A DNA stretch of 33,730 nucleotides from Acidobacteria bacterium Ga0077522 (GCA_001464065.1 LNDN01000062.1:1-33730); one strand, 5' to 3'; counted from the first letter of the stretch, positions 14,758-22,711 are shown. Numbers and translations are program-made. Notes: generated by a model from the sequence alone, not told the origin.

Positions 14758-16043
14758 TGCCGGAGACGGCGCCGGCCGTGCCTGCGACGTCCACGCGCAC
14801 CGAGGTCGTCGCCGGGCTCACCACCTTCCTCGCCACCGCCTACATCGTCGTCGTCAACCCCGCGATCCTGAGTGACGGCACGGGCATGCCGTTCGCGGGC
14901 GCCCTCACGGCGACCGTGCTGCTGAGCGGGCTGCTCACCATCCTGATGGGGCTCTACGCCCGGCTGCCGTTCGCGGTGGCGCCGGGCATGGGCCTGAACG
15001 CGTTCTTTGCCTACACCCTCGTGGTCGGTCAGCAGATTCCGTGGCCGACGGCGCTCGGGATGGTCTTCTGGGCGGGCGTCCTCTTCCTGGTCATCTCGGT
15101 CACGCCGGTGCGCGAGCGCGTGGCCGCGGCCATCCCGGCCTCGCTGCGGACCGCCATGGCCTGCGGCATCGGCCTGCTGATCACGCTGGTCGGCCTGCGG
15201 GGGGCCGGCATCGTCGTCGGCGATCCGGTCACGCTGGTCAAGCCGGGGCCGTTCACGCCCTCGGTGTTGCTGGCCGTGCTGGGGCTCGTCATCGCCGTGG
15301 GCCTCATGGTGCGCGGCAAGACGATCGCCTTCCTCGTGAGCATCGGCGCCGTGACGGCCGTGGCGTGGATGGCGGGCCTGGTCACGCCCCCGCAGACATG
15401 GGTGAGCCGACCGGACTTCACGTCGGTGACGCTGCGGCTCGATCTCTGGGGCGCCCTCGCGCCGGCGCTCTGGCCCTCGATCGTCGCGGTGCTGTTCACC
15501 GACCTGTTCGACTCGCTCAGCACGTTCATCGGCGTCGCCGAGGCCACCGGGTTCACGGACGACGAGGGCCGGCCGGTCCGCCTCCGACAGGGGTTGATCG
15601 TGGATGCGTGGGCGACGCTCGGGGCCGGGCTGCTCGGCACGTCGTCTGGCACCGCCTACGTCGAGAGCGCGGCCGGCATCAATGCCGGCGGCCGCACCGG
15701 GCTGACCGCCATCGTCGCCGGGCTCTGCTTCCTGCCGTGCCTGTTCCTGGCGCCGATCGCCGCCGCGGTGCCGCCATTCGCCACCACGCCGGTGCTGATC
15801 ATCGTCGGCGTCCTGATGTTCCGCACCAGTCGGGCGCTGCCGTTCGGCGCGCTCGAAGAGATGGTGCCGGCCTTTCTCACCCTGGTGCTCATCCCGCTGA
15901 CGCTGTCGATCACGCAGGGCCTGCTGTGGGGGCTCGTGGCCCACGTGGTCGCCTTCGTCGTCGCCGGGCGGTCCCGGGACCTCGCGCCCTGGAGCTGGGG
16001 ACTCGGCGGGCTCGCGGTGGGCCTGCTGTACCTCCACGGGTGA
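14757..16043 (+). CDS. NCS2 purine permease, AzgA/PbuG type (guanine/hypoxanthine)
   Basis: A 428-residue inner-membrane proton symporter with 12 to 14 membrane segments. N-terminal TRTEVVAGLTTFLATAYIVV and NPAILSDGTGMPF, then PFAVAPGMGLNAFFAYTLV, are hallmark AzgA-like sequences; the substrate-site region is FTDLFDSLSTFIGVA, and GTSSGTAYVESAAGINAGG is the classic signature. Members take up guanine, hypoxanthine or adenine. The N-terminus is short. ATG 14757 overlaps the glycosyltransferase stop (TGATG); earlier in-frame starts would lie inside that gene. There is no room for a purine riboswitch directly upstream. Confidence 0.93.
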   Translation: MPETAPAVPATSTRTEVVAGLTTFLATAYIVVVNPAILSDGTGMPFAGALTATVLLSGLLTILMGLYARLPFAVAPGMGLNAFFAYTLVVGQQIPWPTALGMVFWAGVLFLVISVTPVRERVAAAIPASLRTAMACGIGLLITLVGLRGAGIVVGDPVTLVKPGPFTPSVLLAVLGLVIAVGLMVRGKTIAFLVSIGAVTAVAWMAGLVTPPQTWVSRPDFTSVTLRLDLWGALAPALWPSIVAVLFTDLFDSLSTFIGVAEATGFTDDEGRPVRLRQGLIVDAWATLGAGLLGTSSGTAYVESAAGINAGGRTGLTAIVAGLCFLPCLFLAPIAAAVPPFATTPVLIIVGVLMFRTSRALPFGALEEMVPAFLTLVLIPLTLSITQGLLWGLVAHVVAFVVAGRSRDLAPWSWGLGGLAVGLLYLHG

Positions 16044-16081
16044 ACGCACACGGTCGGCAGCAATCCGGCCGGACCGTGAAA

Positions 16082-16087
16082 TACTTT
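16082..16087 (+). promoter_or_regulatory. -10 box (TACTTT) of the lyase-symporter genes
   Basis: TACTTT ends 6 bases before ATG 16094, which places the expected transcription start on the A of the start codon, a leaderless arrangement. It sits in the 50-base gap after the permease gene, the only gap of any size in this plus-strand train. Confidence 0.45.
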
Positions 16088-16093
16088 TCGGCA

Positions 16094-17551
16094 ATGCCTG
16101 CGTTTGCGCCCGAGTACGTCCACCTCGTCCTCAACGACATCTTCGAGGACGCCAAGCGGCTCTTCCTCGTCCAGCTCCGCGCCATCGACTACGCCCACCT
16201 CGTCATGCTCACCGAGCAGGGCATCGTGGCGCCGGATGCCGCCCGACTCATCCGTACCGGTCTCGATCGCATCGACGAGGACCAGGTGCGCACCGTCACC
16301 TACGACGGCACGTACGAGGACCTGTTCTTCTACCTGGAACAGACGCTGATCGATGTCTGCGGCCACGAGATCGCCGGCCGGCTCCACACGGCACGCAGCC
16401 GCAACGACATCGACATGACGATGTACCGCATGCGCCTGCGGGAGGCGTTGCTGGACACGACGGCGGCGGTGGAGGAGTTGCGTGCCGCCCTCATCACGCT
16501 TGCCGGCCGACACATCCACACGGTCTACGCCGCGCACACGCACACGCAGCCGGCGCAACCCAGCACGGTGGCGCACTACCTGCTGGCGATGATCGAACAG
16601 CTCGAACGCGACCACCAGCGGCTCCGCGCGGCCTACGCGAGCGTCAACCGGAACCCGCTCGGCGCCTGCGCGATCACCGGCACGGGCTTCCCGATCGATC
16701 GCGACCGGACCAGCGCGCTGCTCGGGTTCGATGGCCCGACCGGCAACACCTACGGCAGCATCGCGACGGTGGATTACCTGCTCGAGTCGACGAGCACGCT
16801 GTCGGTGCTGCTCGTGGGACTCGGCCGCTTCGTGCAGGATCTGATGCTGTGGTGCACCGCGGAGTTCGGCTATCTGCGGCTCTCGGACGGCTACGTGCAG
16901 TGCAGCAGCATCATGCCGCAGAAGCGCAACCCGGTCGCTCTCGAGCACGCCAGGGCGCTCGGCAGCAAGGCGCTCGGGCAGGCGCAGGGCGTGTCGATCG
17001 CCGTGCACAACACGCCGTTCGGCGACATCGTGGACACCGAGGACGATCTCCAGCCGCTCGTCGCCAACGCTTTCCGTGATGCCATCCGGGCGATTCGCCT
17101 CGTCGCTGGCGCGATGTCGCAGGCGACCTTCGACATCGACAAGATGGCGTCGCGTGCCGCCGAGGGCGGCACCACGGTGACCGAACTGGCCGACACGCTG
17201 GCGCGGACGCATGCGCTGCCCTTTCGCATCAGCCACGAGATCGCCGCCCACTTCGTCGCCGAACGACGCCGCGTGCCGGCCGGACCGCTGGTCGACGCGC
17301 TCGCCAGCGCCACCACCGCCGTGATTGGGCGCACGCTGCCGTACACGGAGACGGAACTGCAGCACGTGCTCAGCGCCGCTCACTTCGTCGAGGTGCGGCA
17401 GACGCTCGGCGGGCCATCGCCGGTCCGGACCACTGCGGCGCTCGCGGTGGCCGAGCAGCAGTTGCGCACCGACCGCGCCTGGACTACAGCGACGCAGACC
17501 CTGCTCGGTGACGCCGCACGCGGCCTGCGCGCCGCTGTCGAGGCCCTCTGA
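16094..17551 (+). CDS. Argininosuccinate-lyase-like enzyme (fumarase/aspartase superfamily)
   Basis: A 485-residue homotetramer-forming lyase of the ArgH branch, which eliminates fumarate from an amine-linked succinate. Conserved pieces are RLHTARSRND (96-105), HTHTQPAQPST (148-158) with Thr149-His150, and the flexible loop SSIMPQKRNP (271-280) with the catalytic serine. However, the ArgH loop that binds arginine and succinate, normally YNxDxQEDKE, reads FGDIVDTEDD here (309-318): the Tyr, Gln and Lys positions are Gly, Thr and Asp. NPLGACAITGTGFPIDR also departs from the usual SPLGxGALAGT. So it may cleave a different substrate. The start follows TACTTT by 6 bases; a GTG at 16076 is less likely. 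It is followed by a coupled microprotein and a symporter, suggesting catabolism of an imported compound. Confidence 0.85.
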   Translation: MPAFAPEYVHLVLNDIFEDAKRLFLVQLRAIDYAHLVMLTEQGIVAPDAARLIRTGLDRIDEDQVRTVTYDGTYEDLFFYLEQTLIDVCGHEIAGRLHTARSRNDIDMTMYRMRLREALLDTTAAVEELRAALITLAGRHIHTVYAAHTHTQPAQPSTVAHYLLAMIEQLERDHQRLRAAYASVNRNPLGACAITGTGFPIDRDRTSALLGFDGPTGNTYGSIATVDYLLESTSTLSVLLVGLGRFVQDLMLWCTAEFGYLRLSDGYVQCSSIMPQKRNPVALEHARALGSKALGQAQGVSIAVHNTPFGDIVDTEDDLQPLVANAFRDAIRAIRLVAGAMSQATFDIDKMASRAAEGGTTVTELADTLARTHALPFRISHEIAAHFVAERRRVPAGPLVDALASATTAVIGRTLPYTETELQHVLSAAHFVEVRQTLGGPSPVRTTAALAVAEQQLRTDRAWTTATQTLLGDAARGLRAAVEAL

Positions 17552-17661
17552 TGACGCACGTGCCCCACACCAAGACCCTCGGGTCTGCGGCCAAGGTGAT
17601 CGCCGTCGAGATCGTCACGCTGCTGCTGCTGTTCGCCCTGCAGCAGGCGTTCACGCGCTGA
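17551..17661 (+). CDS. 36-residue single-pass membrane microprotein
   Basis: ATG 17551 overlaps the lyase stop by one base (TGATG) and the product ends at TGA 17659-17661, three bases before the symporter ATG. The protein is MTHVPHTKTLGSAAK followed by one hydrophobic helix (VIAVEIVTLLLLFALQQAF) and TR. Basic residues before the helix favour an N-in orientation, and a single glutamate lies inside the helix. The exact fit between two genes with overlapping or abutting signals argues that it is translated. Position suggests a small accessory subunit of the symporter; that is inference. It is too short for routine gene callers. Confidence 0.65.
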   Translation: MTHVPHTKTLGSAAKVIAVEIVTLLLLFALQQAFTR

Positions 17662-17664
17662 GCC

Positions 17665-19368
17665 ATGCATCCGATCGACTGGTTCATCATCGCGCTCTAC
17701 CTGGCCTGGATCATCTGGACGGGGGTCGGCCATACCCGCGGCAGCAAGGAGATCGAGGGCTACTTCCTCGGCAACCGCAGCAATCCCTGGTGGGCCGTCG
17801 GCCTGTCGGTGATGGCGACGCAGCTCAGTGCGATCACCATGGTCGGCACCACCGGGCAGGGCTACACCGACGGACTGCGCTTCGTGCAGTTCTACTTCGG
17901 CCTGCCGCTGGCGATGGTGATCCTGGCGGTCACTGCGGTGCCGTTCTTCCACCGGGCGCGCGTCTACACGGCCTACGAGTACCTCGAGCGTCGCTTCGAC
18001 GTGAAGACGCGCACGCTGACCAGCGCGCTCTTCCTGCTGTCGCGCGGCTTGTCGTGCGGCACGATCATCTCGGCACCGGCCGTGATCCTCTCGATCATCA
18101 TGGGCTGGAACCTGACGCTGACGGTGCTGCTCATCGGCATCCCGACGGCCATCTACACCATGCTCGGCGGTGTGCAGGCCGTGACCTGGACCGACGTCAA
18201 GCAGATGTACGTCATCGTCTTCGGCCTCGTGGCGGTGGCCATCGCCCTCGTCGTCGGCCTGCCCGGTGACGTCAGCATGGGCGACGCGCTGCGCGTGGCC
18301 GGTGCGACCGGCCGCATGCAGGCGTTCGACTTCCGGTTCACGCTGAACGAGACGTACACCTTCTGGTCGGGCCTCATCGGCGGCCTGTTCCTGATGCTGT
18401 CGTACTTCGGCTGCGACCAGAGCCAGGTGCAGCGATACCTCACCGCGCGCTCCGAGCAGGAAGCGACGTCGTCGCTGTACATGAGCGCCTACTGGAAGAT
18501 CCCGCTGCAGGTGCTGGTGCTGATGATCGGCATCCTGGTGTTCGTCTTCTATCTCTTCACCCAGCCGCCGATGCTGTTCAATCCCGTGCACGAGTCGCGG
18601 GTCAAGCAGAGCGCGCTGGCGGGGAAGTACGCCGAGACCGAGCAGCGCTTCACCGAGGCGTTCAACTCGCGTCGTGACGCCGCGAAGGCGCTGGCCACCA
18701 CCGACGATGCCAGCGCGCGAGCCGCCGCCGAGGCCACCTTCCTCGCGTCCGACGCCGCGCTGAAGGCCGTGCGCCGGGACGCCACCACGCTCGTCCAGGA
18801 CGTCACGGGCGACCGCACCTACCGCGACGTCAACTACGTGTTCCCGACCTTCGTCACCACGCACCTGCCCATCGGTCTCATCGGCATCGTCCTGGCCGCG
18901 ATCATGGCCGCGGCGATGTCCAGCATCGCCTCCGAGCTCAATGCCCTGGCAACGACCACGGTGATCGATTTCTATCGGCGGCTGGTCAAGCCGGACGCAC
19001 CCGATGCGCACTACCTGCTGGTGTCGCGCGTGGCCACGGGCTTCTGGGGCATCTTCGCCTGTGTCGTCGCGCTCTTCGCCACCAACCTCGGGTCGCTCAT
19101 CGAGGTCGTCAACCGCTTCGGGTCGTTCTTCTACGGGTCGATCCTCGGTGTGTTCATGCTGGCGATGGCGACGCGACGGGCCTCGGGTACGGGTGCCTTC
19201 GTCGGCCTGATGGGCGGCATGGCGCTCGTGGCCTCGGTGGCCGTCTTCCGCCCGGACATCTCCTTCCTCTGGCACAACGTCATCGGCGCGCTGGGCGTCG
19301 TGATCGTCGGCCTGCTGGTGAGTGTCGTCGTGCCGGCGACGTCGACCGGGACGGACGCGGCCGCGTGA
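17665..19368 (+). CDS. Sodium:solute symporter (SSS family) with coiled insertion
   Basis: A 567-residue inner-membrane Na+-coupled transporter of the LeuT fold. Membrane helices are clear from residue 5; SKEIEGYFLGNRS and WWAVGLSVMATQLSAITMVG (42-61) form the sodium-site region in helix 1, YTAYEYLERRF (101-111) is the family motif, and YFGCDQSQVQRYL (247-259) marks the middle. Between two helices there is an insertion of about 85 residues (306-392), alanine-rich and charged, predicted to be helical, ending at DRTYRDVNYVFPTFV. The remaining helices follow, with AAAMSSIASELNALATTTV carrying the second sodium-site serines. Operon context with the lyase and microprotein suggests uptake of the lyase substrate. 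Confidence 0.93.
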   Translation: MHPIDWFIIALYLAWIIWTGVGHTRGSKEIEGYFLGNRSNPWWAVGLSVMATQLSAITMVGTTGQGYTDGLRFVQFYFGLPLAMVILAVTAVPFFHRARVYTAYEYLERRFDVKTRTLTSALFLLSRGLSCGTIISAPAVILSIIMGWNLTLTVLLIGIPTAIYTMLGGVQAVTWTDVKQMYVIVFGLVAVAIALVVGLPGDVSMGDALRVAGATGRMQAFDFRFTLNETYTFWSGLIGGLFLMLSYFGCDQSQVQRYLTARSEQEATSSLYMSAYWKIPLQVLVLMIGILVFVFYLFTQPPMLFNPVHESRVKQSALAGKYAETEQRFTEAFNSRRDAAKALATTDDASARAAAEATFLASDAALKAVRRDATTLVQDVTGDRTYRDVNYVFPTFVTTHLPIGLIGIVLAAIMAAAMSSIASELNALATTTVIDFYRRLVKPDAPDAHYLLVSRVATGFWGIFACVVALFATNLGSLIEVVNRFGSFFYGSILGVFMLAMATRRASGTGAFVGLMGGMALVASVAVFRPDISFLWHNVIGALGVVIVGLLVSVVVPATSTGTDAAA

Positions 19369-20075
19369 GGCCGCGTCTGCCGGCCCGTCACTGGAACATG
19401 CTGGGCACGGCCGCCTGCCTGGCCTTGCTGAGCGCGTCGCCGGCCCGCGCGCAGGACACGCCGCCCGATCCGCCGCCGCAGGAGGCGCCGCCGATTTCGT
19501 CCGTGCAGCGGCAGCGTCCGTGGACGGGCCTCAGCATCGGCGCCGGGTGGGAGAAGGTGATGACCACCAGCGGGCACGCGTCCAACCCCTTGCCGTTTCG
19601 CTTCCTGTTTCGTACGCCCTCGAAGAGTGGCTGGGCCGTGACGCCGATGTTCGGCTGGTTCAGCAGCGACGTCGACGCGGTGCCGCTCGGTAGCCCGACC
19701 ACGCCGATGGGGACGCTCACCGTGCGGCCGGTGCTCGGCGGCGTCCGCCGGACGTGGGTGCGGCATCCACTGAGCTTCGACCTGGCGGCAGCCGCGGGGC
19801 CTTCCTTCAACAGCTTCAAGGTCGCCGACGAGGCGCGCCCCCTGCTGGGCCTGGGCTCCGGCGCGGCGTCGTCCAGTGCCAACGTCTCGTTCGCCTGGCG
19901 CGTGCAGGTCAGCACCTGGCACGACTTCACGGACCGCTTCGCCCTCCGCGGGTCGATCGCCTACGCCGCCAACCAGGCCGAGATCACCTTCACGTCGGGG
20001 GCCGCGGGCCGCCGCCTGTCGCAGAACGCCAACTCGTTCCAGATCGGGTTCGGGGCCGCCTACCGCTTGTTCTGA
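19365..20075 (+). CDS. Outer-membrane beta-barrel-type protein, unknown function
   Basis: A 236-residue exported protein. A signal peptide (NMLGTAACLALLSASPARA) is followed by a Pro-rich stretch (DPPPQEAPP) and then alternating beta strands such as GLSIGAGWEKVM, GWAVTPMFGWFSS, LTVRPVLGGVRRTW, FAWRVQVSTWHDF, ending in NSFQIGFGAAYRLF. The terminal phenylalanine preceded by alternating hydrophobics is the outer-membrane barrel signature recognised by the BAM complex. It could be an 8-stranded barrel. GTG 19365 overlaps the symporter stop (GTGA), so it is the last gene of this operon and may help the symporter substrate across the outer membrane; that link is inference. Confidence 0.78.
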   Translation: MRPRLPARHWNMLGTAACLALLSASPARAQDTPPDPPPQEAPPISSVQRQRPWTGLSIGAGWEKVMTTSGHASNPLPFRFLFRTPSKSGWAVTPMFGWFSSDVDAVPLGSPTTPMGTLTVRPVLGGVRRTWVRHPLSFDLAAAAGPSFNSFKVADEARPLLGLGSGAASSSANVSFAWRVQVSTWHDFTDRFALRGSIAYAANQAEITFTSGAAGRRLSQNANSFQIGFGAAYRLF

Positions 20076-20078
20076 CAC

Positions 20079-20153
20079 GCACCGGAATCCGGGCACCGGA
20101 AATCGGGCACCGGGCACCGGGCACTGGCCACCGGGCACCGGGCACCGGGAACC
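20079..20153 (+). repeat. Tandem array of the 7-base unit GGGCACC
   Basis: About ten imperfect copies of GGGCACC (variants GGAAATC, GGCACTGG) in 75 bases right after the stop of the outer-membrane protein. Copies diverge more at the edges, as in old slippage arrays. It lies between the operon end and a GTAG palindrome. Confidence 0.7.
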
Positions 20154-20163
20154 GTCTGGACGG

Positions 20164-20188
20164 GTAGGGCCCGTTTTCCAAACGGGCC
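20164..20188 (+). repeat. REP-like palindrome with 5' GTAG
   Basis: GTAG (20164-20167) is followed immediately by a perfect 9-bp inverted repeat with a 3-base loop (arms 20168-20176 and 20180-20188, GGCCCGTTT and its complement). No U-tract follows, so it is not a standard terminator. A GTAG directly 5' of an extragenic palindrome is how REP elements recognised by TnpA-REP (RAYT) enzymes look. The bases 20189-20322 up to the next gene hold nothing else I can support. Confidence 0.55.
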
Positions 20189-20322
20189 GTCACCGTCAGC
20201 CCAGCAGGTTCGTCACCGCACCGGCACGCGCCGTCCCATCCGGCGCCCCAGTCACGTCAAAGCCCTGAACACCCCGTTCGCTTCGCCGTCTTCCGCCACA
20301 TCGACACTCGATGGAGGGCGCG

Positions 20323-21957
20323 ATGCGACAGGTGGGCCTGCGGCGATTCGGTGGTCTCGTGTTCTCGGCGTGTCTCCTCTCGGCGACTCCCGTCCTGGCG
20401 GCCGATGGCGTGCTCCAGGGGCGGTGGATTGGCGGGTTCGCCAATCGCAACACGGTCGTCGTGGTGAACGCCACGTTCTCCGGCAGCGCACCGATTGCCG
20501 GCAGCATCGACCTGCCCCAGCGCGGCGAGGCAGGCATCCCGCTCAGCCACGTCTCCCACCGCGGCCGCGCGATGTCCTTCGAGGTGCCGGGCCAGGATGG
20601 CAACCTGCTCTTCGAGGGCAAGTTCGCCACGCCCACGCGCCTGGTCGGCAGCGTGCGGCAGGGGCTCGGCCACACGCAGTTCGAGATGATCAAGCTGGCA
20701 GACGTGACCAGCGACGACCTGGCGGGCCTGTATGGCACCTACGAGTGGGCGCCCGGGAAGGTCCTGCTCCTCGCGCCGGGGCAGGACCAGCCCGTGTACG
20801 TGGACTACGACACCGGCCGCACCGGTGCCCTGTTCGCCCTCGGGCGTGACGAGTACGTCGCCGGGCCCTCGATGTCGACCGGCTTTCCCGTCGTCGTGCG
20901 CCTGCAGACGCATCGCGATGCCGCCGGCCGCGTCGACCGCATCGCCTTCGAGCGGCGGGGCAAGACGACGCAGGCCATCAGGAAGGTGTTCTACAGCGAG
21001 ATTCCGGTGCGCTACTCGCACAGCGACGTCAGCATCGCCGGCAGCCTCCTGTTGCCGTCCGGCCCCGGCCCGCACCCGGCGATCGTGATGATTCACGGAT
21101 CCGGTGGCGTCACGCGCGATGCCCTCCGCCCGTTTGCCGATCACTTCGCACGCCATGGCGTGGCGGTGCTCATCACGGACAAGCGCGGCACCGGTCTCTC
21201 GACCGGGCGCTGGGTGCGCGCCACCTTCGACGATCTCGCCGAGGACGCGCTGGCCGGCGTGCGCTACCTGCGGTCGCGACCCGAGATCCAGGCCTCGGCG
21301 ATCGGGGTGCACGGCATGAGTCTCGGCGGCTGGGTGGCCCCCCTGGCCGCAATCAAGTCGCGCGACGTCAGCTTCGTCGTCGTCGAATCGGCCCCGGTGA
21401 TGACCCCGCTCGAGCACGAGCGCCTGCGCGTGGAGACGACGATGCGCGCCGACGGGCACAAGGGCGAGACCATCGCCCAGGCCGTGGCGTTCATGGACCA
21501 GAAGTTCGAGGTCGCACGTACGGGACAGGGCTGGGAGCGGCTGGAGGCGGCCATGGCGTCAGGGGCGAGGGCCGGGTGGATCTCGTACGTGAACGCCCCG
21601 ACGACCCTCGATTCGCTGCGCTGGAACTGGGAGCACATCTTCTCCTACGACCCGCTGCCGGTGTTGGCGCAGCTCTCGGTGCCGATGCTGGTGCTGTACG
21701 GCGAACTCGACACCATCGTCCCGCCGAAGGTCCACAAGGCCCGCATGGAGCAGGCGGTGCGCGAGGCCGGCACGCACGACGTGACCATTCGCGAGTTCGC
21801 CCGAGCCAATCACGGCTTCTTCGAGGCCATCACCGGGGGGCGCCTCGAGCAGCCCACCCTCGGGACCTTCGTCACCGGCTACTTCGAAGCGAGGACGGCC
21901 TGGGTGCGCGCGCGGTCGCAGGAGGCCCATCTGGCCTCGACCGAGTCGCAGGACTGA
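20323..21957 (+). CDS. Secreted two-domain alpha/beta hydrolase
   Basis: A 544-residue exported hydrolase. The signal peptide ends at ATPVLAADG. Residues 25-225 are a beta-rich domain (GRWIGGF, VVVVNATFSGSAPIAGSIDLP, RLVGSVRQG) of the kind often found before this hydrolase class. The catalytic domain begins at SHSDVSIAGSLLLPSGPGPH; the oxyanion region is VMIHGSGGVTRD, the nucleophile elbow GVHGMSLGG with Ser333, the acid Asp463 in YGELDTIVPP and the base His497 in RANHGFF. It resembles acyl-peptide-hydrolase-like/dienelactone-hydrolase-like S9/S15-related enzymes; esterase or peptidase cannot be decided. GGAGGG is 4 bases before ATG 20323; the ATG at 20311 overlaps that site. It stands alone. 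Confidence 0.9.
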   Translation: MRQVGLRRFGGLVFSACLLSATPVLAADGVLQGRWIGGFANRNTVVVVNATFSGSAPIAGSIDLPQRGEAGIPLSHVSHRGRAMSFEVPGQDGNLLFEGKFATPTRLVGSVRQGLGHTQFEMIKLADVTSDDLAGLYGTYEWAPGKVLLLAPGQDQPVYVDYDTGRTGALFALGRDEYVAGPSMSTGFPVVVRLQTHRDAAGRVDRIAFERRGKTTQAIRKVFYSEIPVRYSHSDVSIAGSLLLPSGPGPHPAIVMIHGSGGVTRDALRPFADHFARHGVAVLITDKRGTGLSTGRWVRATFDDLAEDALAGVRYLRSRPEIQASAIGVHGMSLGGWVAPLAAIKSRDVSFVVVESAPVMTPLEHERLRVETTMRADGHKGETIAQAVAFMDQKFEVARTGQGWERLEAAMASGARAGWISYVNAPTTLDSLRWNWEHIFSYDPLPVLAQLSVPMLVLYGELDTIVPPKVHKARMEQAVREAGTHDVTIREFARANHGFFEAITGGRLEQPTLGTFVTGYFEARTAWVRARSQEAHLASTESQD

Positions 21958-22048
21958 GCCAGCGGTCCCGGACCGACGCTCGTCCGACCCCCGAGGTCGT
22001 CAGAGCGATTACGGTTCTGTCGGTCCCCCCACGATAGTGAGCGTCGAC

Positions 22049-22077
22049 GCGAGCGCAGGGAGTGTTCCTGCGCTCGC
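22049..22077. other. 11-bp perfect inverted repeat upstream of the sigma-54-type promoter
   Basis: Arms GCGAGCGCAGG (22049-22059) and its complement (22067-22077) enclose a 7-base loop. It lies about 8 bases before the predicted -24 element, so it is not in the pilin mRNA. It may end transcripts of the hydrolase gene, though no T-run follows, or be a regulator-binding dyad for the pilin promoter. Confidence 0.5.
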
Positions 22078-22084
22078 CGTGTCG

Positions 22085-22100
22085 TGGAACACGATTTGCA
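22085..22100 (+). promoter_or_regulatory. Sigma-54 (-24/-12) promoter of the minor-pilin operon
   Basis: TGGAACACGATTTGCA fits the sigma-54 consensus TGGCACRNNNNTTGCW at every specified position but one (C to A at the fourth). The invariant GG is at 22086-22087 and GC at 22098-22099 with correct spacing. The expected start of transcription is near 22111, 18 bases before ATG 22129. Type IV pilus genes in other bacteria are often RpoN-dependent through PilSR. Confidence 0.6.
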
Positions 22101-22128
22101 CAACCCCGGCAGGAAGTCTCTTTCTGCC

Positions 22129-22707
22129 ATGACACGCCATCGCCTCACCTCCGCCGCCGGCTTCACGCTGATCGAAGTCCTCATCACGGTCACCATCGTC
22201 GGCGTGCTGCTGTCGATGAGCCTGCTGGTGCTGCCAGGGGCCATTGCGGCGGCCAAGGCCGACAGCGGCAGTTCACAGCTGTCCGCCCTGCTGCGCACGG
22301 CCCGCGAGCAGGCTGTGACCGAGCGGCGCAACGTCGAAGTCCGCTTCCAGGCCCCTGATGCCATCGAGGCCTGGCGCGAGGACATCGACGCCAATGGCGC
22401 CCAGATCGGCCAGACGCTGGTGCAGCAGGTCTTCATCGGCGAGCGCATGGAACTGCGCCGCTTCATCGAGTTGCCCGATACGCCCGACGGCTTCTCGGCT
22501 GGCGCCACGGCGGTCGAGTTCACCGGCGCCGCCCCCTGGAGCTTCACGAGCGAGGGCACCCTGGTCGATGCCAATGGCGATGTGGTCAACGGCACCGTCT
22601 TCCTGGGGCGGCCGTTCGAGCCGCTGTCTGCCCGCGCGGTGACCCTCTTCGGCCCGACCGCCCTGCTCCGCGAGTGGCAGTGGAACGGCCGCGCCTGGAC
22701 GGAGTGA
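22129..22707 (+). CDS. Type IV minor pilin / pseudopilin, FimT-GspH type
   Basis: A 192-residue prepilin. The leader MTRHRLTSAAG ends in the glycine cut by prepilin peptidase, and the mature protein begins FTLIEVLITVTIVGVLLSMS with Glu5, the hydrophobic assembly helix. The rest is the FimT/GspH beta domain: SQLSALLRTAREQAVTERRNV is typical, followed by strands and a disordered-looking loop. It acts at the inner membrane and in the pilus tip, helping to start assembly. ATG 22129 is used because the upstream in-frame GTG at 22084 overlaps the sigma-54 promoter. First gene of a four-gene operon, 4 bases before the PilV-like gene. Confidence 0.92.
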   Translation: MTRHRLTSAAGFTLIEVLITVTIVGVLLSMSLLVLPGAIAAAKADSGSSQLSALLRTAREQAVTERRNVEVRFQAPDAIEAWREDIDANGAQIGQTLVQQVFIGERMELRRFIELPDTPDGFSAGATAVEFTGAAPWSFTSEGTLVDANGDVVNGTVFLGRPFEPLSARAVTLFGPTALLREWQWNGRAWTE

Positions 22708-22711
22708 CGAC

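Noticed and set aside
14700-14760. Purine riboswitch before the NCS2 permease
   Set aside because: The permease start overlaps the previous gene's stop; there is no leader to hold an aptamer.
20079-20153. CRISPR array
   Set aside because: The units are 7 bases without spacers, and no cas gene is present.
20189-20322. A small gene between the GTAG palindrome and the hydrolase
   Set aside because: Short open frames here have no start with a ribosome site and no recognisable product.
22084-22128. Earlier GTG start for the first pilin
   Set aside because: It would lie inside the sigma-54-type promoter and give a 26-residue leader; ATG 22129 gives a normal 11-residue leader.
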